DNA of 47,191 nt. It comes from Deltaproteobacteria bacterium. Its GTDB lineage: Bacteria > Desulfobacterota > Syntrophia > Syntrophales > UBA8958. Position 1 is the stretch's first letter. Each line of letters opens with the position of its first letter. Location of the stretch: NCBI GenBank assembly GCA_029553375.1, contig JAKPCH010000011.1:1-47191 (forward strand), written 5' to 3'. Positions 7,881-19,263 of the stretch are shown piece by piece. A program made the position numbers and the translations under genes. The notes beneath the pieces are model-generated. The model did no database searches, was not told where the DNA came from, and saw only the letters and a list, made by a program, of their open reading frames with translations.

Positions 7881-9809
7881 ATGACGATCCATGAAGGAAG
7901 AATCACCCCCCGGGAACTGACGGAAAAGGGGGTCGCCTATATACTGGAGAAGGTAAGGCGCCAGGACGGCTACTATCTGACCAACACGGAGAGGGACCTC
8001 TCCCAGTCCGACTTCAAGAACCGCATCATGCCCCACACCCAGCTCCTGGTGGCCCAGGAGAGGAACGACGCGGGCTACTTCTCCCTCGAGATCTCGGGGG
8101 GGGCGTCGGTCCACGTGGACATGCTCCGAAAGCAGATCAACCCCCTGGAAAAGCTCCAGGTCCTCCAGGAGAGGATGCCCGACACCCTCTTTCAGACCCT
8201 CTGCCGGGGCATCAATCTCTTCGGGTACCGTCCCTACCCGGAGAACGTCATCCGGCTGACCGTCCGGGCCTTCGCCCGTTACGTCCACGTCTGGAGGGTC
8301 TTCGACTTCTTGAACTACATCCCCAACATGGTCCCCGTCTTCGAGGAGGTCAAGGCGGCGGGCTGCATCCTGGAGCCTTCCATCTGCTTCTCCACGGGAC
8401 CGGAGCACACGGACGAGTTCTACGTCCGCAAGGTGGGGGAGATCCTGGACGTCACGGGCCCGGACATCATCCTCTGCATCAAGAACCACGGCGGCCTCGG
8501 GACGCCGAAGAGGATCGGCGACCTCGTGCGGGCCATCCTCGCCAAGTATCCCGACCTCATCATCCACTACCACGGCCATAACACGGACGGGGCGGACCTG
8601 GGGAGGATCGTCGAGGCGGTCCGCAACGGGGCGAAGATCGTCGACGCCAGCGATCACGCCTTCACGGGGTTCTACGGGCCACCGCCCCTCCTGACGGCCA
8701 TCGACGTCCTCGAGGATTACGGCTACAAGGCCGTCGGGATAAACCGCCAGGCCGTCATCGACACCTCCAACAAGCTGAGGCCCGAGCGGGAATACTACCG
8801 TGATTTCGAGTCCCAGTTCCTGGGGTTCGACCCGAGCGTCCAGATCCACAAGCTCCCCGGCGGCGCCACGGGCTCCAGTTTCGAGCAGGCCGTCAAGGGC
8901 GGGTTCCTCCATCGGATGCCCGAGATCCTCCAGAGGGAGCTGCCCCGGGTCCAGGTGGAGCTGGGCAACTGGTGGAGCGTCACGCCCGGTTCCCAGATCC
9001 TCTGGACCACGGCGGTCAACAACGTCCTGAAGGGGCAGCGTTACAAGGACGCCAACGACGACCTCAAAAATCTCATGCTGGGTCGTTACGGGGAGTTCCC
9101 CTTCTACCGCCCCGCCGACGAGATCTACCACGCCGTCTTCGGCGACGACTGGAAGCGGATCGTCGAGTGCGACACGTGCTACCAGAAGATCGAGGACGTG
9201 GACCTGGAGGTGGAGAAGAAGGTCCTGGAACACCGCATCGGCAGGCCCGCCACGGAGGAAGAACTGGTCCTCTACCTCCAGCACCCCAACGACGCCGTCG
9301 ATTTCTTCAAGTTCGAGGCCAAATACGGCAAGACCTGGGTCCTGCCCCCGAAGATCTGGTTCCGCCGGGGCGGCTTCAACCTCGGGGAGAAGTTCGAGAT
9401 CCCCGACGCCTACGGCCGTCTCCACTCCATCGAGATCGGGCCCCAGCGCAAGACCCGCGGGGGTGAAACGGTGACCTATCTGATCATCGACCACCACCCC
9501 GAGCCGATCGTCACGGAAGAGGAAGAGGGTGAGGAAAAGGCGGCGAAAAAGAAGCTGATGTCTCCCAAGGAGATCGAGGCCGCCTGGAAGATGGGCGACA
9601 TCCGGGCCCACGTGACGGGGACGGTGAACGAGGTGGCCGTCGAGATGGGCGAGGAGGTCTCCGTCGGTCAGGTCCTGGTGGTCCTAGAGGCCATGAAGAT
9701 GCTCAACAACATCGTCTCCGAGGTCAGCGGCAAGGTCTCGGAGATCTCCGTCTCCCCCGGCGACAAGGTCACGGTGGGCGACAAGCTCCTTTTCGTGACG
9801 AAAGAATAG
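7881..9809 (+). CDS. pycB: carboxyltransferase with biotin carrier domain (pyruvate carboxylase subunit B-like)
   Basis: Transfers the carboxyl group from biotin to an acceptor, probably pyruvate. The N-terminal 450 residues form an HMGL-like carboxyltransferase barrel: RDLSQSD near residue 40, 'RGINLFGYRPY' near 110, Lys201 in 'IKNHGGLG' at the place of the carboxylated lysine, and the metal pair His-x-His in 'HYHGHNTDG' (229-237). The last 75 residues are a biotinyl domain with EAMKM, Lys606 being the biotin site. Several active-site neighbours differ from standard pyruvate carboxylase: KDMAGL is KNHGGL, HTHDTSG is HGHNTDG, and the MPGGQYTN loop is LPGGATGS. The acceptor may therefore be another 2-oxo acid, or the enzyme may form a separate PycB subgroup. 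The ribosome site AAGGAG precedes ATG 7881; secA follows after 8 bases. Confidence 0.85.
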   Translation: MTIHEGRITPRELTEKGVAYILEKVRRQDGYYLTNTERDLSQSDFKNRIMPHTQLLVAQERNDAGYFSLEISGGASVHVDMLRKQINPLEKLQVLQERMPDTLFQTLCRGINLFGYRPYPENVIRLTVRAFARYVHVWRVFDFLNYIPNMVPVFEEVKAAGCILEPSICFSTGPEHTDEFYVRKVGEILDVTGPDIILCIKNHGGLGTPKRIGDLVRAILAKYPDLIIHYHGHNTDGADLGRIVEAVRNGAKIVDASDHAFTGFYGPPPLLTAIDVLEDYGYKAVGINRQAVIDTSNKLRPEREYYRDFESQFLGFDPSVQIHKLPGGATGSSFEQAVKGGFLHRMPEILQRELPRVQVELGNWWSVTPGSQILWTTAVNNVLKGQRYKDANDDLKNLMLGRYGEFPFYRPADEIYHAVFGDDWKRIVECDTCYQKIEDVDLEVEKKVLEHRIGRPATEEELVLYLQHPNDAVDFFKFEAKYGKTWVLPPKIWFRRGGFNLGEKFEIPDAYGRLHSIEIGPQRKTRGGETVTYLIIDHHPEPIVTEEEEGEEKAAKKKLMSPKEIEAAWKMGDIRAHVTGTVNEVAVEMGEEVSVGQVLVVLEAMKMLNNIVSEVSGKVSEISVSPGDKVTVGDKLLFVTKE

Positions 9810-9817
9810 AATAGGCC

Positions 9818-12337
<2,520 letters not shown>

Positions 12338-12341
12338 TCAG

Positions 12342-13541
12342 ATGTCGACGGAAAGGAAGACTTTCGTCATCGGGGGTTTCCGGGCCGCGGGAGCGGCCTC
12401 CGGCGTCAAGCCCTCGGGGGGCATGGACCTGGCCCTGATCTGCGCCGACGAACCGGTCCCGGCGGTGGGGGTCTTCACGGGCAACGACTTCAAGGCGGCC
12501 CCCGTCGTCCTGACCCGGGAGAGGCTCGCCGCCGGCACGGCCAGGGCCGTCGTCGTCAACAGCGGCAACGCCAACGCCGCCACGGGGGAAGAGGGCCACG
12601 CCGACGCCCGGGCCGTGACCGCCGCCGTGGCGAAGGAGTTGGGGATCCCCGAGGCGGAGGTCCTGGCGGCCTCGACGGGGATCATCGGCCACCGCCTCCC
12701 CGTCGGCCGGATCACGGCCAAGATACCGGAGCTGGTGGCCAGACTCCGGGCCGACGGCTTCATGGAGGCCGAGGAGGCCATCATGACGACGGACCGCTTC
12801 CCCAAGACCTCTTTCCGCGAGGTGACGCTCGGCGGGAAGACCGTTCGGATCGGCGGCCTCGCCAAGGGGGCGGGGATGATCGAGCCTTCCATGGCCACCA
12901 TGCTCTCCTTCGTCATGACCGACGCGGCCGTGGAGAGGGAGGCCATGGGGAGGGTCTTCCGCCACGCCGTGGATCGGACCTTCAACGCCGTCACCGTGGA
13001 CGGCTGCATGAGCACCAACGACACGGCCCTCCTCATGGCCTCGGGGAGGGCGGGAAACAGGCCCGTCCGGTCGGGGACGGCGGCCTACGGCGCCTTGAGG
13101 GACGGCCTCTGCGCCTGCCTCGGGGACCTGGCCAGGGCCATGGTGCGGGACGGTGAGGGGGCCACCAAGGTCATCGAGATCAGGGTGGAGGAGGCGGCGA
13201 CGACGAGGGAGGCCAAGGCCGTGGCCAAGGCCGTGGCGAACGCCAATCTGGTGAAGGCGGCCTTTTTCGGCGGCGATCCCAACTGGGGGAGGATCATCTC
13301 GGCGGCCGGTTCCCTGGGCCTCGGTCTCCCCGAGAAGGCCGTGCGTCTCTACCTCGAGGACGTCCTCCTCTTCGCGGGGGGGCGGGGGGTAGGGGCCCCC
13401 GAGCCGACCCTGAGGGAGATCATGGCCCGGCCGGAGATCGCCGTGACCCTGAGGCTCGGCATGGGACGGCGGTCGTGGCGGGTCTGGGCCTCCGACTTGA
13501 CCTTCGATTACGTGCGCATCAACGCCCAATACTCCACATGA
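12342..13541 (+). CDS. argJ: bifunctional ornithine/glutamate N-acetyltransferase ArgJ
   Basis: Recycles the acetyl group of N-acetylornithine onto glutamate in arginine synthesis; bifunctional members also use acetyl-CoA. The 399 residues match the family. The self-cleavage site lies in 'KGAGMIEPSMATMLSF', where the Thr after Ala becomes the nucleophile of the beta chain. 'VVNSGNANA' and the C-terminal 'RINAQYST' are also typical. It starts four bases after the secA stop and is followed directly by the adenylate cyclase gene. Whether it is the mono- or bifunctional form cannot be decided by eye. No other arginine gene is nearby. Confidence 0.96.
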   Translation: MSTERKTFVIGGFRAAGAASGVKPSGGMDLALICADEPVPAVGVFTGNDFKAAPVVLTRERLAAGTARAVVVNSGNANAATGEEGHADARAVTAAVAKELGIPEAEVLAASTGIIGHRLPVGRITAKIPELVARLRADGFMEAEEAIMTTDRFPKTSFREVTLGGKTVRIGGLAKGAGMIEPSMATMLSFVMTDAAVEREAMGRVFRHAVDRTFNAVTVDGCMSTNDTALLMASGRAGNRPVRSGTAAYGALRDGLCACLGDLARAMVRDGEGATKVIEIRVEEAATTREAKAVAKAVANANLVKAAFFGGDPNWGRIISAAGSLGLGLPEKAVRLYLEDVLLFAGGRGVGAPEPTLREIMARPEIAVTLRLGMGRRSWRVWASDLTFDYVRINAQYST

Positions 13542-13556
13542 AAGAAACCGGGGCCT

Positions 13557-15455
13557 TTGCATCTCAAGACATTCCAGCAGAACAAGCAGACCTTCCTGGC
13601 GTACAACCACTTTCGCAAACGGATCCTCTCTAAGCTCTCGCCCCGCGAGGCGGAGGTGATCCTCTATCTCGTCCCCTGGCTCCTTTCCGTCAACGAACCG
13701 GCCGTGCCGGGCTACCTGCCGGGTCTCAAGAGACCCTTCAAGGTCCACGGCATCGAGTCCGACCCGGAGATCAAGAAAAGGATCCCCGTCTTTCGGAACC
13801 GCTTCGGCCTCGGCGAGGGGGGCGGGGCCTTCGCCTTCGGGTCCCGGGTCTGTGTCATCGAGGGTCTCTACACCATGGGCAGCCTCGGCACGGTCCACCA
13901 GACGGCCGTCTCCGATTGTGACCTGTGGCTGTGCATCGACGCCAAGACCTTCGACGGCCACTGCCGGAACGATCTCGTGAAGAAGGTGAACCTCGTCAAG
14001 GACTGGCTCGACGCGTTTTTGCGGATGCAGGTCTATTTCTTCATCAACGACCGGGAGGGCATCCGGGATTGCGCCTTCGGGGCCGTGGACTACGAGGGGT
14101 CGGGGAGCCTCCAGCGGGGTATCCTCAAGGAGGAGTTCTACCGGACCATGATCGTCGTGGCGGGGAAGATCCCCCTGTGGTGGGTGTGCCGGGACGAGGA
14201 CGGCCGGGCGGACTACGGCCGCCTCCTTGCGGTCTTCAAGAGCGGCGAGCTGGGCGATTACGACTTCAACGACCTCGGCGACCTGACCGCCGTGGAGCGG
14301 GAGGAGTTCTTCGGGGCCGCCGTCTGGCAGTTCAACAAGGCCCTCGTCCACCCCCTGAAGTCCATCATCAAGATGCTCACCCTGGAGATGCTGATCCTCT
14401 CCCCCCGCCATGAACCCCTCTGCCGCCGTTTTCGCGACCGCGTCCTCGGGGCGGGGAAGGGGGGTGCCTTTCAAGACCCCGGCACGTTCACCATGAAGGC
14501 CCTCCTCGACTACCTCAAGGAAAACCGGGGGGAAGAGACCCTCGAGTTCGTCAAGCAGTGTTACTACCTCCGCTGCGACCTCAAGCTCTACACGAAGAAG
14601 GCGGGCGTCAAGGAAGAGCTCCTAGCCGGTGTCCTGAAAGAACACCCCCTGGGGATGTCCGTCGTGGACGACCTCAACGGCTTCGCCTCCTGGCCCCTCC
14701 ATCGGCAGATCGAGCTGGGCTCCCGGATCCTGGGCGTCATGATGGAGAGTTACCGCCGGATCCGCGACGAGTGGCGGGAGACGCCCACGGCCGCCAAGAT
14801 GGACGACATGGAGGTCATCGGGCAGAAGCTCTTCTCCTGCCTCAAGAAGAGGCCCCACAAGATCCCCATCATCCACAAGCCCCTGGAGAACCTGAACCTC
14901 CCGGCCCTGACCCTCTCCTACGAGGGCGGCAGGTGGATCGTCTCGCCCGACTACGACCCTGCCGTGAGGATCGTGGAGAGCGGCGACGTCATCTACTGCC
15001 TCGCCTACCTCATCTGGAACGACCTCTACCGGCCCGGGCACCTGCGGATGATCCCCAACGCCACCTCCGTGACCCTGCAGGAGATCGTGAACCTGGCGAA
15101 GGTCATCGAGGGTCTCTTCGGGAAGATGGACGTCAGCGCCGTGGATTTCGAGAATTTCCGCCGTGACGAGACCCTGGAGAGGCTCCTGGTCATCGTCAGC
15201 TTCGAGGAGGCCCATGACCGCAAGGCCCTGAACAAGTTCTGCCTCCTCTTCTCGAACAACCGGGGGGAGCTGTTCCTCCGGCGTTTTCAATCCACGGCGG
15301 CCCTCGTCGCCTTTCTCTCGGAAAGGGTGCCGAAGAACCGCTTCGCCGACATCGGCCTCTACGTGCAGCGCAACTGTCTCCAGTACGAGAAGATCGTCGC
15401 GAGAACGAAAAAACTCCTCCGTGCCGCCATCATGGCCGATCTGGGGGAGGATTGA
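13557..15455 (+). CDS. cyaA: class I adenylate cyclase (CyaA family) with shortened regulatory part
   Basis: Makes cyclic AMP from ATP. The first 500 residues follow enterobacterial CyaA closely: 'GYLPGL' near 60, the nucleotidyltransferase core 'GLYTMGSLGTVHQT...SDCDLWLC' with the metal-binding Asp120 and Asp122, 'LKEEFYRTMIVVAGKIPLWW', and 'DLGDLTAVEREEFFGAAVWQFNKA'. At 632 residues it is about 200 shorter than the E. coli enzyme, the missing part being in the C-terminal regulatory region. The start is TTG 13557, 15 bases after the argJ stop and in the same frame; no in-frame ATG lies nearby, and the N-terminal sequence fits the family from this point. The ribosome site is poor, so coupling to argJ translation is likely. 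The Crp-type receptor is not in this window. Confidence 0.9.
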   Translation: MHLKTFQQNKQTFLAYNHFRKRILSKLSPREAEVILYLVPWLLSVNEPAVPGYLPGLKRPFKVHGIESDPEIKKRIPVFRNRFGLGEGGGAFAFGSRVCVIEGLYTMGSLGTVHQTAVSDCDLWLCIDAKTFDGHCRNDLVKKVNLVKDWLDAFLRMQVYFFINDREGIRDCAFGAVDYEGSGSLQRGILKEEFYRTMIVVAGKIPLWWVCRDEDGRADYGRLLAVFKSGELGDYDFNDLGDLTAVEREEFFGAAVWQFNKALVHPLKSIIKMLTLEMLILSPRHEPLCRRFRDRVLGAGKGGAFQDPGTFTMKALLDYLKENRGEETLEFVKQCYYLRCDLKLYTKKAGVKEELLAGVLKEHPLGMSVVDDLNGFASWPLHRQIELGSRILGVMMESYRRIRDEWRETPTAAKMDDMEVIGQKLFSCLKKRPHKIPIIHKPLENLNLPALTLSYEGGRWIVSPDYDPAVRIVESGDVIYCLAYLIWNDLYRPGHLRMIPNATSVTLQEIVNLAKVIEGLFGKMDVSAVDFENFRRDETLERLLVIVSFEEAHDRKALNKFCLLFSNNRGELFLRRFQSTAALVAFLSERVPKNRFADIGLYVQRNCLQYEKIVARTKKLLRAAIMADLGED

Positions 15456-15463
15456 TTTTTATC

Positions 15464-15492
15464 TTGATGCGATGAAACTTCCGTGCTAAATC
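15464..15492 (+). promoter_or_regulatory. probable promoter of the rpsB-tsf-pyrH-frr cluster
   Basis: TTGATG (15464-15469) and TAAATC (15487-15492) are 17 bases apart, and the -10 is preceded by TGC, an extended -10 element. It starts just after the cyaA stop, leaving a leader of about 105 bases before rpsB, which holds a nested hairpin. Confidence 0.42.
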
Positions 15493-15524
15493 TCCGCGAA
15501 TTTCTCACACGCCGGGATGGGACG

Positions 15525-15571
15525 GCCGGTTGCCCCCGCGACGACGGGGGTTGCCCTTCCAGGAGACCGGC
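15525..15571 (+). promoter_or_regulatory. structured rpsB leader (nested hairpin)
   Basis: GCCGGT (15525-15530) can pair with ACCGGC (15566-15571), enclosing a tight stem CCCCCG (15533-15538) / CGGGGG (15545-15550). It is followed 27 bases later by the ribosome site AAGGAG and ATG 15604. Bacterial rpsB leaders are often targets of S2 autoregulation, so this may be the S2 site; I do not recognise a described motif. Confidence 0.4.
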
Positions 15572-15603
15572 GTGGCGGAAAAAACCAGAACAAGGAGTGA
15601 CTT

Positions 15604-16425
15604 ATGGCCGGTATTTCCATGAAACTGCTCTTGGAAGCGGGGGTCCACTTCGGTCACCAGACCAACAAGTGGAACCCCAAGATGAAGCCCTACATCTTCG
15701 GGGCGAGGAACGGGATCTACATCATCGACCTGCAGCAGACGGTGGTCCTGTTCCAGAAGGCCTACGACTTCGTCGTGGAGATGGTGGCGGGGGGCGGAGA
15801 GCTCCTCTTCGTGGGCACGAAGAAACAGGCCCAGGAATCCATCAGGGAGGAGGCGGAGAGGTGCGGCATGCCCTACGTGAACGAGCGCTGGCTCGGGGGG
15901 ATGCTCACCAATTTCGTGACCATCAAGAAGAGCATCGACCGCCTGAACAAGCTCGACGCCATGTTCGCCGACGACTCGGTCCGTTCCTTCCCCAAGAAGG
16001 AGGTCCTGTCCCTCCAGAAGGAGAGGGTCCGCCTGGAGAAGGTCCTCGGGGGGATCAGGAACATCAAGGGCTACCCGGGCGCCCTGTTCATCGTCGATCC
16101 CAAGCGGGAGGACATCGCCGTCAAAGAGGCGCGGAAGATGAAGATCCCCATCGTGGCCATGGTGGACACGAACTGCAACCCCGACGAGGTGGATTACATC
16201 ATCCCGGGCAACGACGACGCCATCCGGGCCATCAAGCTCTTCACGTCCCGCATGGCCGACGCCGTCATCGAGGGCAAGAGGCGCCTCGAGGAGCGTCTCC
16301 AGGCCGAAGGTGACAAAGAGGTCACGTCCGTGGAGGTCCCCGTGAGGGAGGACGACGAGGCGGACGTCCCGGAGAGCGTGGCGATGGCCGAGGAAGACAG
16401 CCCCTACGAAGAGACCTACGACTAA
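15604..16425 (+). CDS. rpsB: 30S ribosomal protein S2
   Basis: Component of the small ribosomal subunit, on the back of the 30S head. The 273 residues begin with the classic '[19 protein letters not shown]', followed by '[16 protein letters not shown]' and, later, 'PGALFIVDP' and '[14 protein letters not shown]'. The acidic C-terminal tail of about 35 residues is longer than in E. coli and low in complexity. First gene of the rpsB-tsf-pyrH-frr cluster, with AAGGAG six bases before the ATG. Probably regulated through the hairpin in its leader. Confidence 0.98.
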   Translation: MAGISMKLLLEAGVHFGHQTNKWNPKMKPYIFGARNGIYIIDLQQTVVLFQKAYDFVVEMVAGGGELLFVGTKKQAQESIREEAERCGMPYVNERWLGGMLTNFVTIKKSIDRLNKLDAMFADDSVRSFPKKEVLSLQKERVRLEKVLGGIRNIKGYPGALFIVDPKREDIAVKEARKMKIPIVAMVDTNCNPDEVDYIIPGNDDAIRAIKLFTSRMADAVIEGKRRLEERLQAEGDKEVTSVEVPVREDDEADVPESVAMAEEDSPYEETYD

Positions 16426-16450
16426 GGAAAATCTCAAGGAGGATGCGAAA

Positions 16451-17056
16451 GTGGATATAACATCGGAGATGGTGAAACAACTACGGGTCAAGACCGGTGC
16501 CGGGATGATGGACTGCAAGGAGGCCCTCAAGGCCTCCGACGGCGATTTCGACAAGGCCGTCGATTACCTGCGTAAGAAGGGCATGTCGGCGGCTACCAAG
16601 AGGTCGTCCAAGGCCGCCAAGGACGGCACCATCGCCGCCTACATACACATGGGAGGAAAGATCGGCGTGTTGGTGGAGCTCAACTGCGAGACCGATTTCG
16701 TGGCCAAGACCGACGACTTCAAGGAACTGGCCAGGGACCTCGCCATGCACGTCGCCGCCTCCAACCCCCTCTACGTCCGTCCCGAGGACATACCACCGGA
16801 GGCCCTGGAGCGGGAGAAGAACATCTACAAGGAACAACTGGCGGCGGAAAAGAAACCCGAGAAGATCTGGGACCGGATCATCGAGGGGAAACTGAAGAAA
16901 TTCTACGAGGAGGTCTGTCTCCTCAACCAGAAATTCATAAAGAACACGGACATCACCGTCGAGACCCTGATCAACAACATGATCGCCAAGACGGGTGAGA
17001 ACATCGTCCTGCGCCGTTTCGCCCGGTTCCAGCTCGGAGAGGAAACGAAGGGTTGA
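16451..17056 (+). CDS. tsf: elongation factor Ts
   Basis: Nucleotide exchange factor that returns EF-Tu to the GTP form. 'VKQLRVKTGAGMMDCKEAL' at the N-terminus is the UBA-like EF-Tu binding part, and 'VELNCETDFVAKTDDF' is the core signature. At 201 residues it is the short form, lacking much of the second half of the E. coli protein, as in many non-gamma bacteria. It starts with GTG 16451; AAGGAGG lies seven bases upstream, which fixes this start. 25 bases after rpsB; its stop overlaps the pyrH start. Confidence 0.97.
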   Translation: MDITSEMVKQLRVKTGAGMMDCKEALKASDGDFDKAVDYLRKKGMSAATKRSSKAAKDGTIAAYIHMGGKIGVLVELNCETDFVAKTDDFKELARDLAMHVAASNPLYVRPEDIPPEALEREKNIYKEQLAAEKKPEKIWDRIIEGKLKKFYEEVCLLNQKFIKNTDITVETLINNMIAKTGENIVLRRFARFQLGEETKG

Positions 17057-17784
17057 AGGGCGGCCAAGACGGCGGGCCCCGATACCGACGGGTCCTCTTG
17101 AAGCTGAGCGGAGAGGCCTTCCAGGGCCGTCAGGCCGGGGGGATAGATTTCTCCGTCCTCAACGAGATCGCCGCGGAGATCGAGGAGGTCGTCAGGATCG
17201 GTGTCCGCATCGGTGTCGTCATCGGGGCCGGGAATTTCTGGCGGGGCCGGGAGGCCCACCGGGTGGGCATGGACAGGACGACGGCGGACTACGCCGGCAT
17301 GATCGCCACCCTGATCAACTGTCTGGCCCTCCAGAGCGTCCTGGAGAAGAGGGGCCTCGAGACGAGGGTCCAGTCGGCCATCGAGGTGAAGGAGATCGGC
17401 GAGGCCTATATCCCCCGCCGGGCCCTGAGGCACCTCGAGAAGGGCAGGGTGGTCATCTTCGGCGGGGGGACGGGGAATCCCTTTTTCTCCACCGACACGG
17501 CGGCGGCCCTGCGGGCCGTGGAGATCGGGGCCGAGGCCCTCCTGAAGGCCACGAAGGTGGATGGGGTTTTCGACCGGGACCCCGTCGGCCACCCCGAGGC
17601 GGTCCATTTCGACCGCATCACCTACACCGACGTCCTCACGAGGGACCTGAGGGTGATAGACGCCGCCGCCGTGGCCATTTGCCGGGAAAACCGCCTTCCC
17701 GTCGTCGTTTTCAACCTGATGAAGAAGGGCAACATCTTGCGGGCCGTCTGCGGGGAACCCGTCGGCACCATATTGGAGGGATGA
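17053..17784 (+). CDS. pyrH: UMP kinase
   Basis: Phosphorylates UMP to UDP; a hexameric amino-acid-kinase-fold enzyme specific to bacteria, regulated by GTP and UTP in relatives. The 243 residues contain 'RVLLKLSGEAFQG', 'GVVIGAGNFWRG', 'IFGGGTGNPFFSTDTAAALRA' and 'DGVFDRDP'. The likely start is TTG 17053, which overlaps the tsf stop (TTGA); a start at the second TTG (17098) would remove part of the first beta strand. Between tsf and frr in the standard order. Confidence 0.96.
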   Translation: MKGGQDGGPRYRRVLLKLSGEAFQGRQAGGIDFSVLNEIAAEIEEVVRIGVRIGVVIGAGNFWRGREAHRVGMDRTTADYAGMIATLINCLALQSVLEKRGLETRVQSAIEVKEIGEAYIPRRALRHLEKGRVVIFGGGTGNPFFSTDTAAALRAVEIGAEALLKATKVDGVFDRDPVGHPEAVHFDRITYTDVLTRDLRVIDAAAVAICRENRLPVVVFNLMKKGNILRAVCGEPVGTILEG

Positions 17785-17787
17785 CTT

Positions 17788-18345
17788 ATGAAAGACGAGA
17801 TATTCAAGGAATTGATGGATAATATGGACAAGGCCGTCATGGCCCTGGAGAAATCCTTCAGCAAGGTGAGGACAGGCCGGGCCTCCCTGGCCCTCTTGGA
17901 CGGCATCAAGGTCGATTACTACGGCGTCCCGACACCCCTGAACCAGGTGGCCAACCTCTCCATCCCCGAGAGCCGCATGATCGTCATCGCCCCCTGGGAC
18001 ACGGGCGTCATCGGGTCCATCGAAAAGGCCCTCCAGAGGTCGGAGCTCGGTCTCATGCCGTCCAATGACGGGAAGGTCGTCCGCCTCGTCATCCCGCCCC
18101 TGACGGAGGAGCGGCGCAAGGAGCTGGTGAAGGTCGTGAGAAAAGGGGCGGAGGAGTGCAAGGTGAAACTCCGCAACGCCCGCCGGGACGCCAACGAGCA
18201 CTTCAAGGCCCTCAAGAAGGAGAACAAGATCTCGGAGGACGAGATGTTCACCTATCAGGAGGAGGTCAAGAAGAAGATGGACCGCTACATCGAGAAGGTC
18301 GACGCCATCCTGGCGGCCAAGGAGAAAGAGATCATGGAGATCTGA
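17788..18345 (+). CDS. frr: ribosome recycling factor
   Basis: Splits the post-termination ribosome together with EF-G. The 185 residues are full length: a long three-helix bundle with 'MDKAVMALEKSFSKVRTGRASLALLDGI', 'YYGVPTPLNQVANLSIPESRMIVI' and 'PLTEERRKELVKVVRKGAEECKVKLRNARRDANE'. Starts three bases after the pyrH stop with GGAGG inside the pyrH end. A strong terminator follows 30 bases after its stop and closes the cluster. Confidence 0.98.
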   Translation: MKDEIFKELMDNMDKAVMALEKSFSKVRTGRASLALLDGIKVDYYGVPTPLNQVANLSIPESRMIVIAPWDTGVIGSIEKALQRSELGLMPSNDGKVVRLVIPPLTEERRKELVKVVRKGAEECKVKLRNARRDANEHFKALKKENKISEDEMFTYQEEVKKKMDRYIEKVDAILAAKEKEIMEI

Positions 18346-18374
18346 TCCGCCCTTTCCCGTATCGGCGCCGAAGG

Positions 18375-18410
18375 GGCCCCGCCGGAGAGAGGAGAGGCGG
18401 GGCCTTTTCT
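18375..18410 (+). terminator. strong intrinsic terminator after frr
   Basis: A perfect 9-bp stem, GGCCCCGCC (18375-18383) and GGCGGGGCC (18396-18404), with a 12-base loop, followed directly by TTTTCT. It cleanly separates the translation cluster from the uppS run. Confidence 0.85.
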
Positions 18411-18480
18411 CGTTACGAAATCCCCGTCCGCCGTTGCCGGGGGGGAGACGCCGGGACGAGACACGGGGAAGCGGCCGACC

Positions 18481-19263
18481 ATGAAAGGCGTCTTGATTAC
18501 CTATGTCCCTTGTGTTACAGCCCAGCCCATGGAAGAGATCGACCCGAACCGACTGCCTCGACACATCGCCATCATCATGGACGGCAACGGCCGCTGGGCC
18601 CGCCGTCACACCCTCGGCCGCCTGGCCGGCCACCGCAAGGGCGCCGAGGCGGTGCGCGTCATCGTTGAGGCCTGCCGCGAGATCGGCATCCCCTGCCTGA
18701 CCCTCTACGCCTTCTCCTCGGAGAACTGGTACCGGCCGCCCCAGGAGGTGGCGGGTCTCATGGGCATCCTGAGGGACTACATAAGCTCGGAATTGAAGCG
18801 GATGCTGGAGAACGACATCCGCTTCAACGTCATCGGCGATCTGGAGGCCCTGGGGGAGCCCATCGTCGGGATCCTCAGGGACGCCATGGCCAAGACGGCC
18901 GCCAACCGGGGCATGGTCCTTTCCCTGGCCCTGAGTTACGGCGGCCGGGACGAGATCGTCCGGGCGGCCCGATCGATCGCCGAGGACGTCGCCAGGGGCG
19001 TCCTGACGAAAGAGGCCGTCGACAGCGAGACCTTCGCCCGGTATCTCTACACGGCCGACCTCCCCGATCCCGATCTGTTGATCCGAACCAGCGGGGAGTA
19101 CCGGATCAGCAACTTCCTCCTCTGGCAGTGCGCCTACACGGAATTCTACTTCACCGACACCCTCTGGCCCGATTTCACGAAAGAGGAGCTCCTGGCGGCC
19201 ATCAGGGATTTCCAGCGGCGGGAACGTCGTTTCGGCCGCGTCAGCGGGCAGGCGGAGGGGTGA
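18481..19263 (+). CDS. uppS: undecaprenyl diphosphate synthase (cis-prenyltransferase)
   Basis: Adds eight isopentenyl units in cis to farnesyl diphosphate to make the C55 lipid carrier for peptidoglycan and O-antigen. Visible motifs: 'RHIAIIMDGNGRWA' with the catalytic Asp, 'GHRKGAEAV', 'LTLYAFSSENWYRP' and 'DPDLLIRTSGEYRISNFLLWQCAYTEFYF'. Two starts are possible: ATG 18481, with a weak GGGGAAG upstream, or ATG 18529 (MEEIDPNRLPRH), which fits the family length better but has no ribosome site. First gene after the frr terminator; its stop overlaps the cdsA ATG (TGATG). Confidence 0.96.
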   Translation: MKGVLITYVPCVTAQPMEEIDPNRLPRHIAIIMDGNGRWARRHTLGRLAGHRKGAEAVRVIVEACREIGIPCLTLYAFSSENWYRPPQEVAGLMGILRDYISSELKRMLENDIRFNVIGDLEALGEPIVGILRDAMAKTAANRGMVLSLALSYGGRDEIVRAARSIAEDVARGVLTKEAVDSETFARYLYTADLPDPDLLIRTSGEYRISNFLLWQCAYTEFYFTDTLWPDFTKEELLAAIRDFQRRERRFGRVSGQAEG

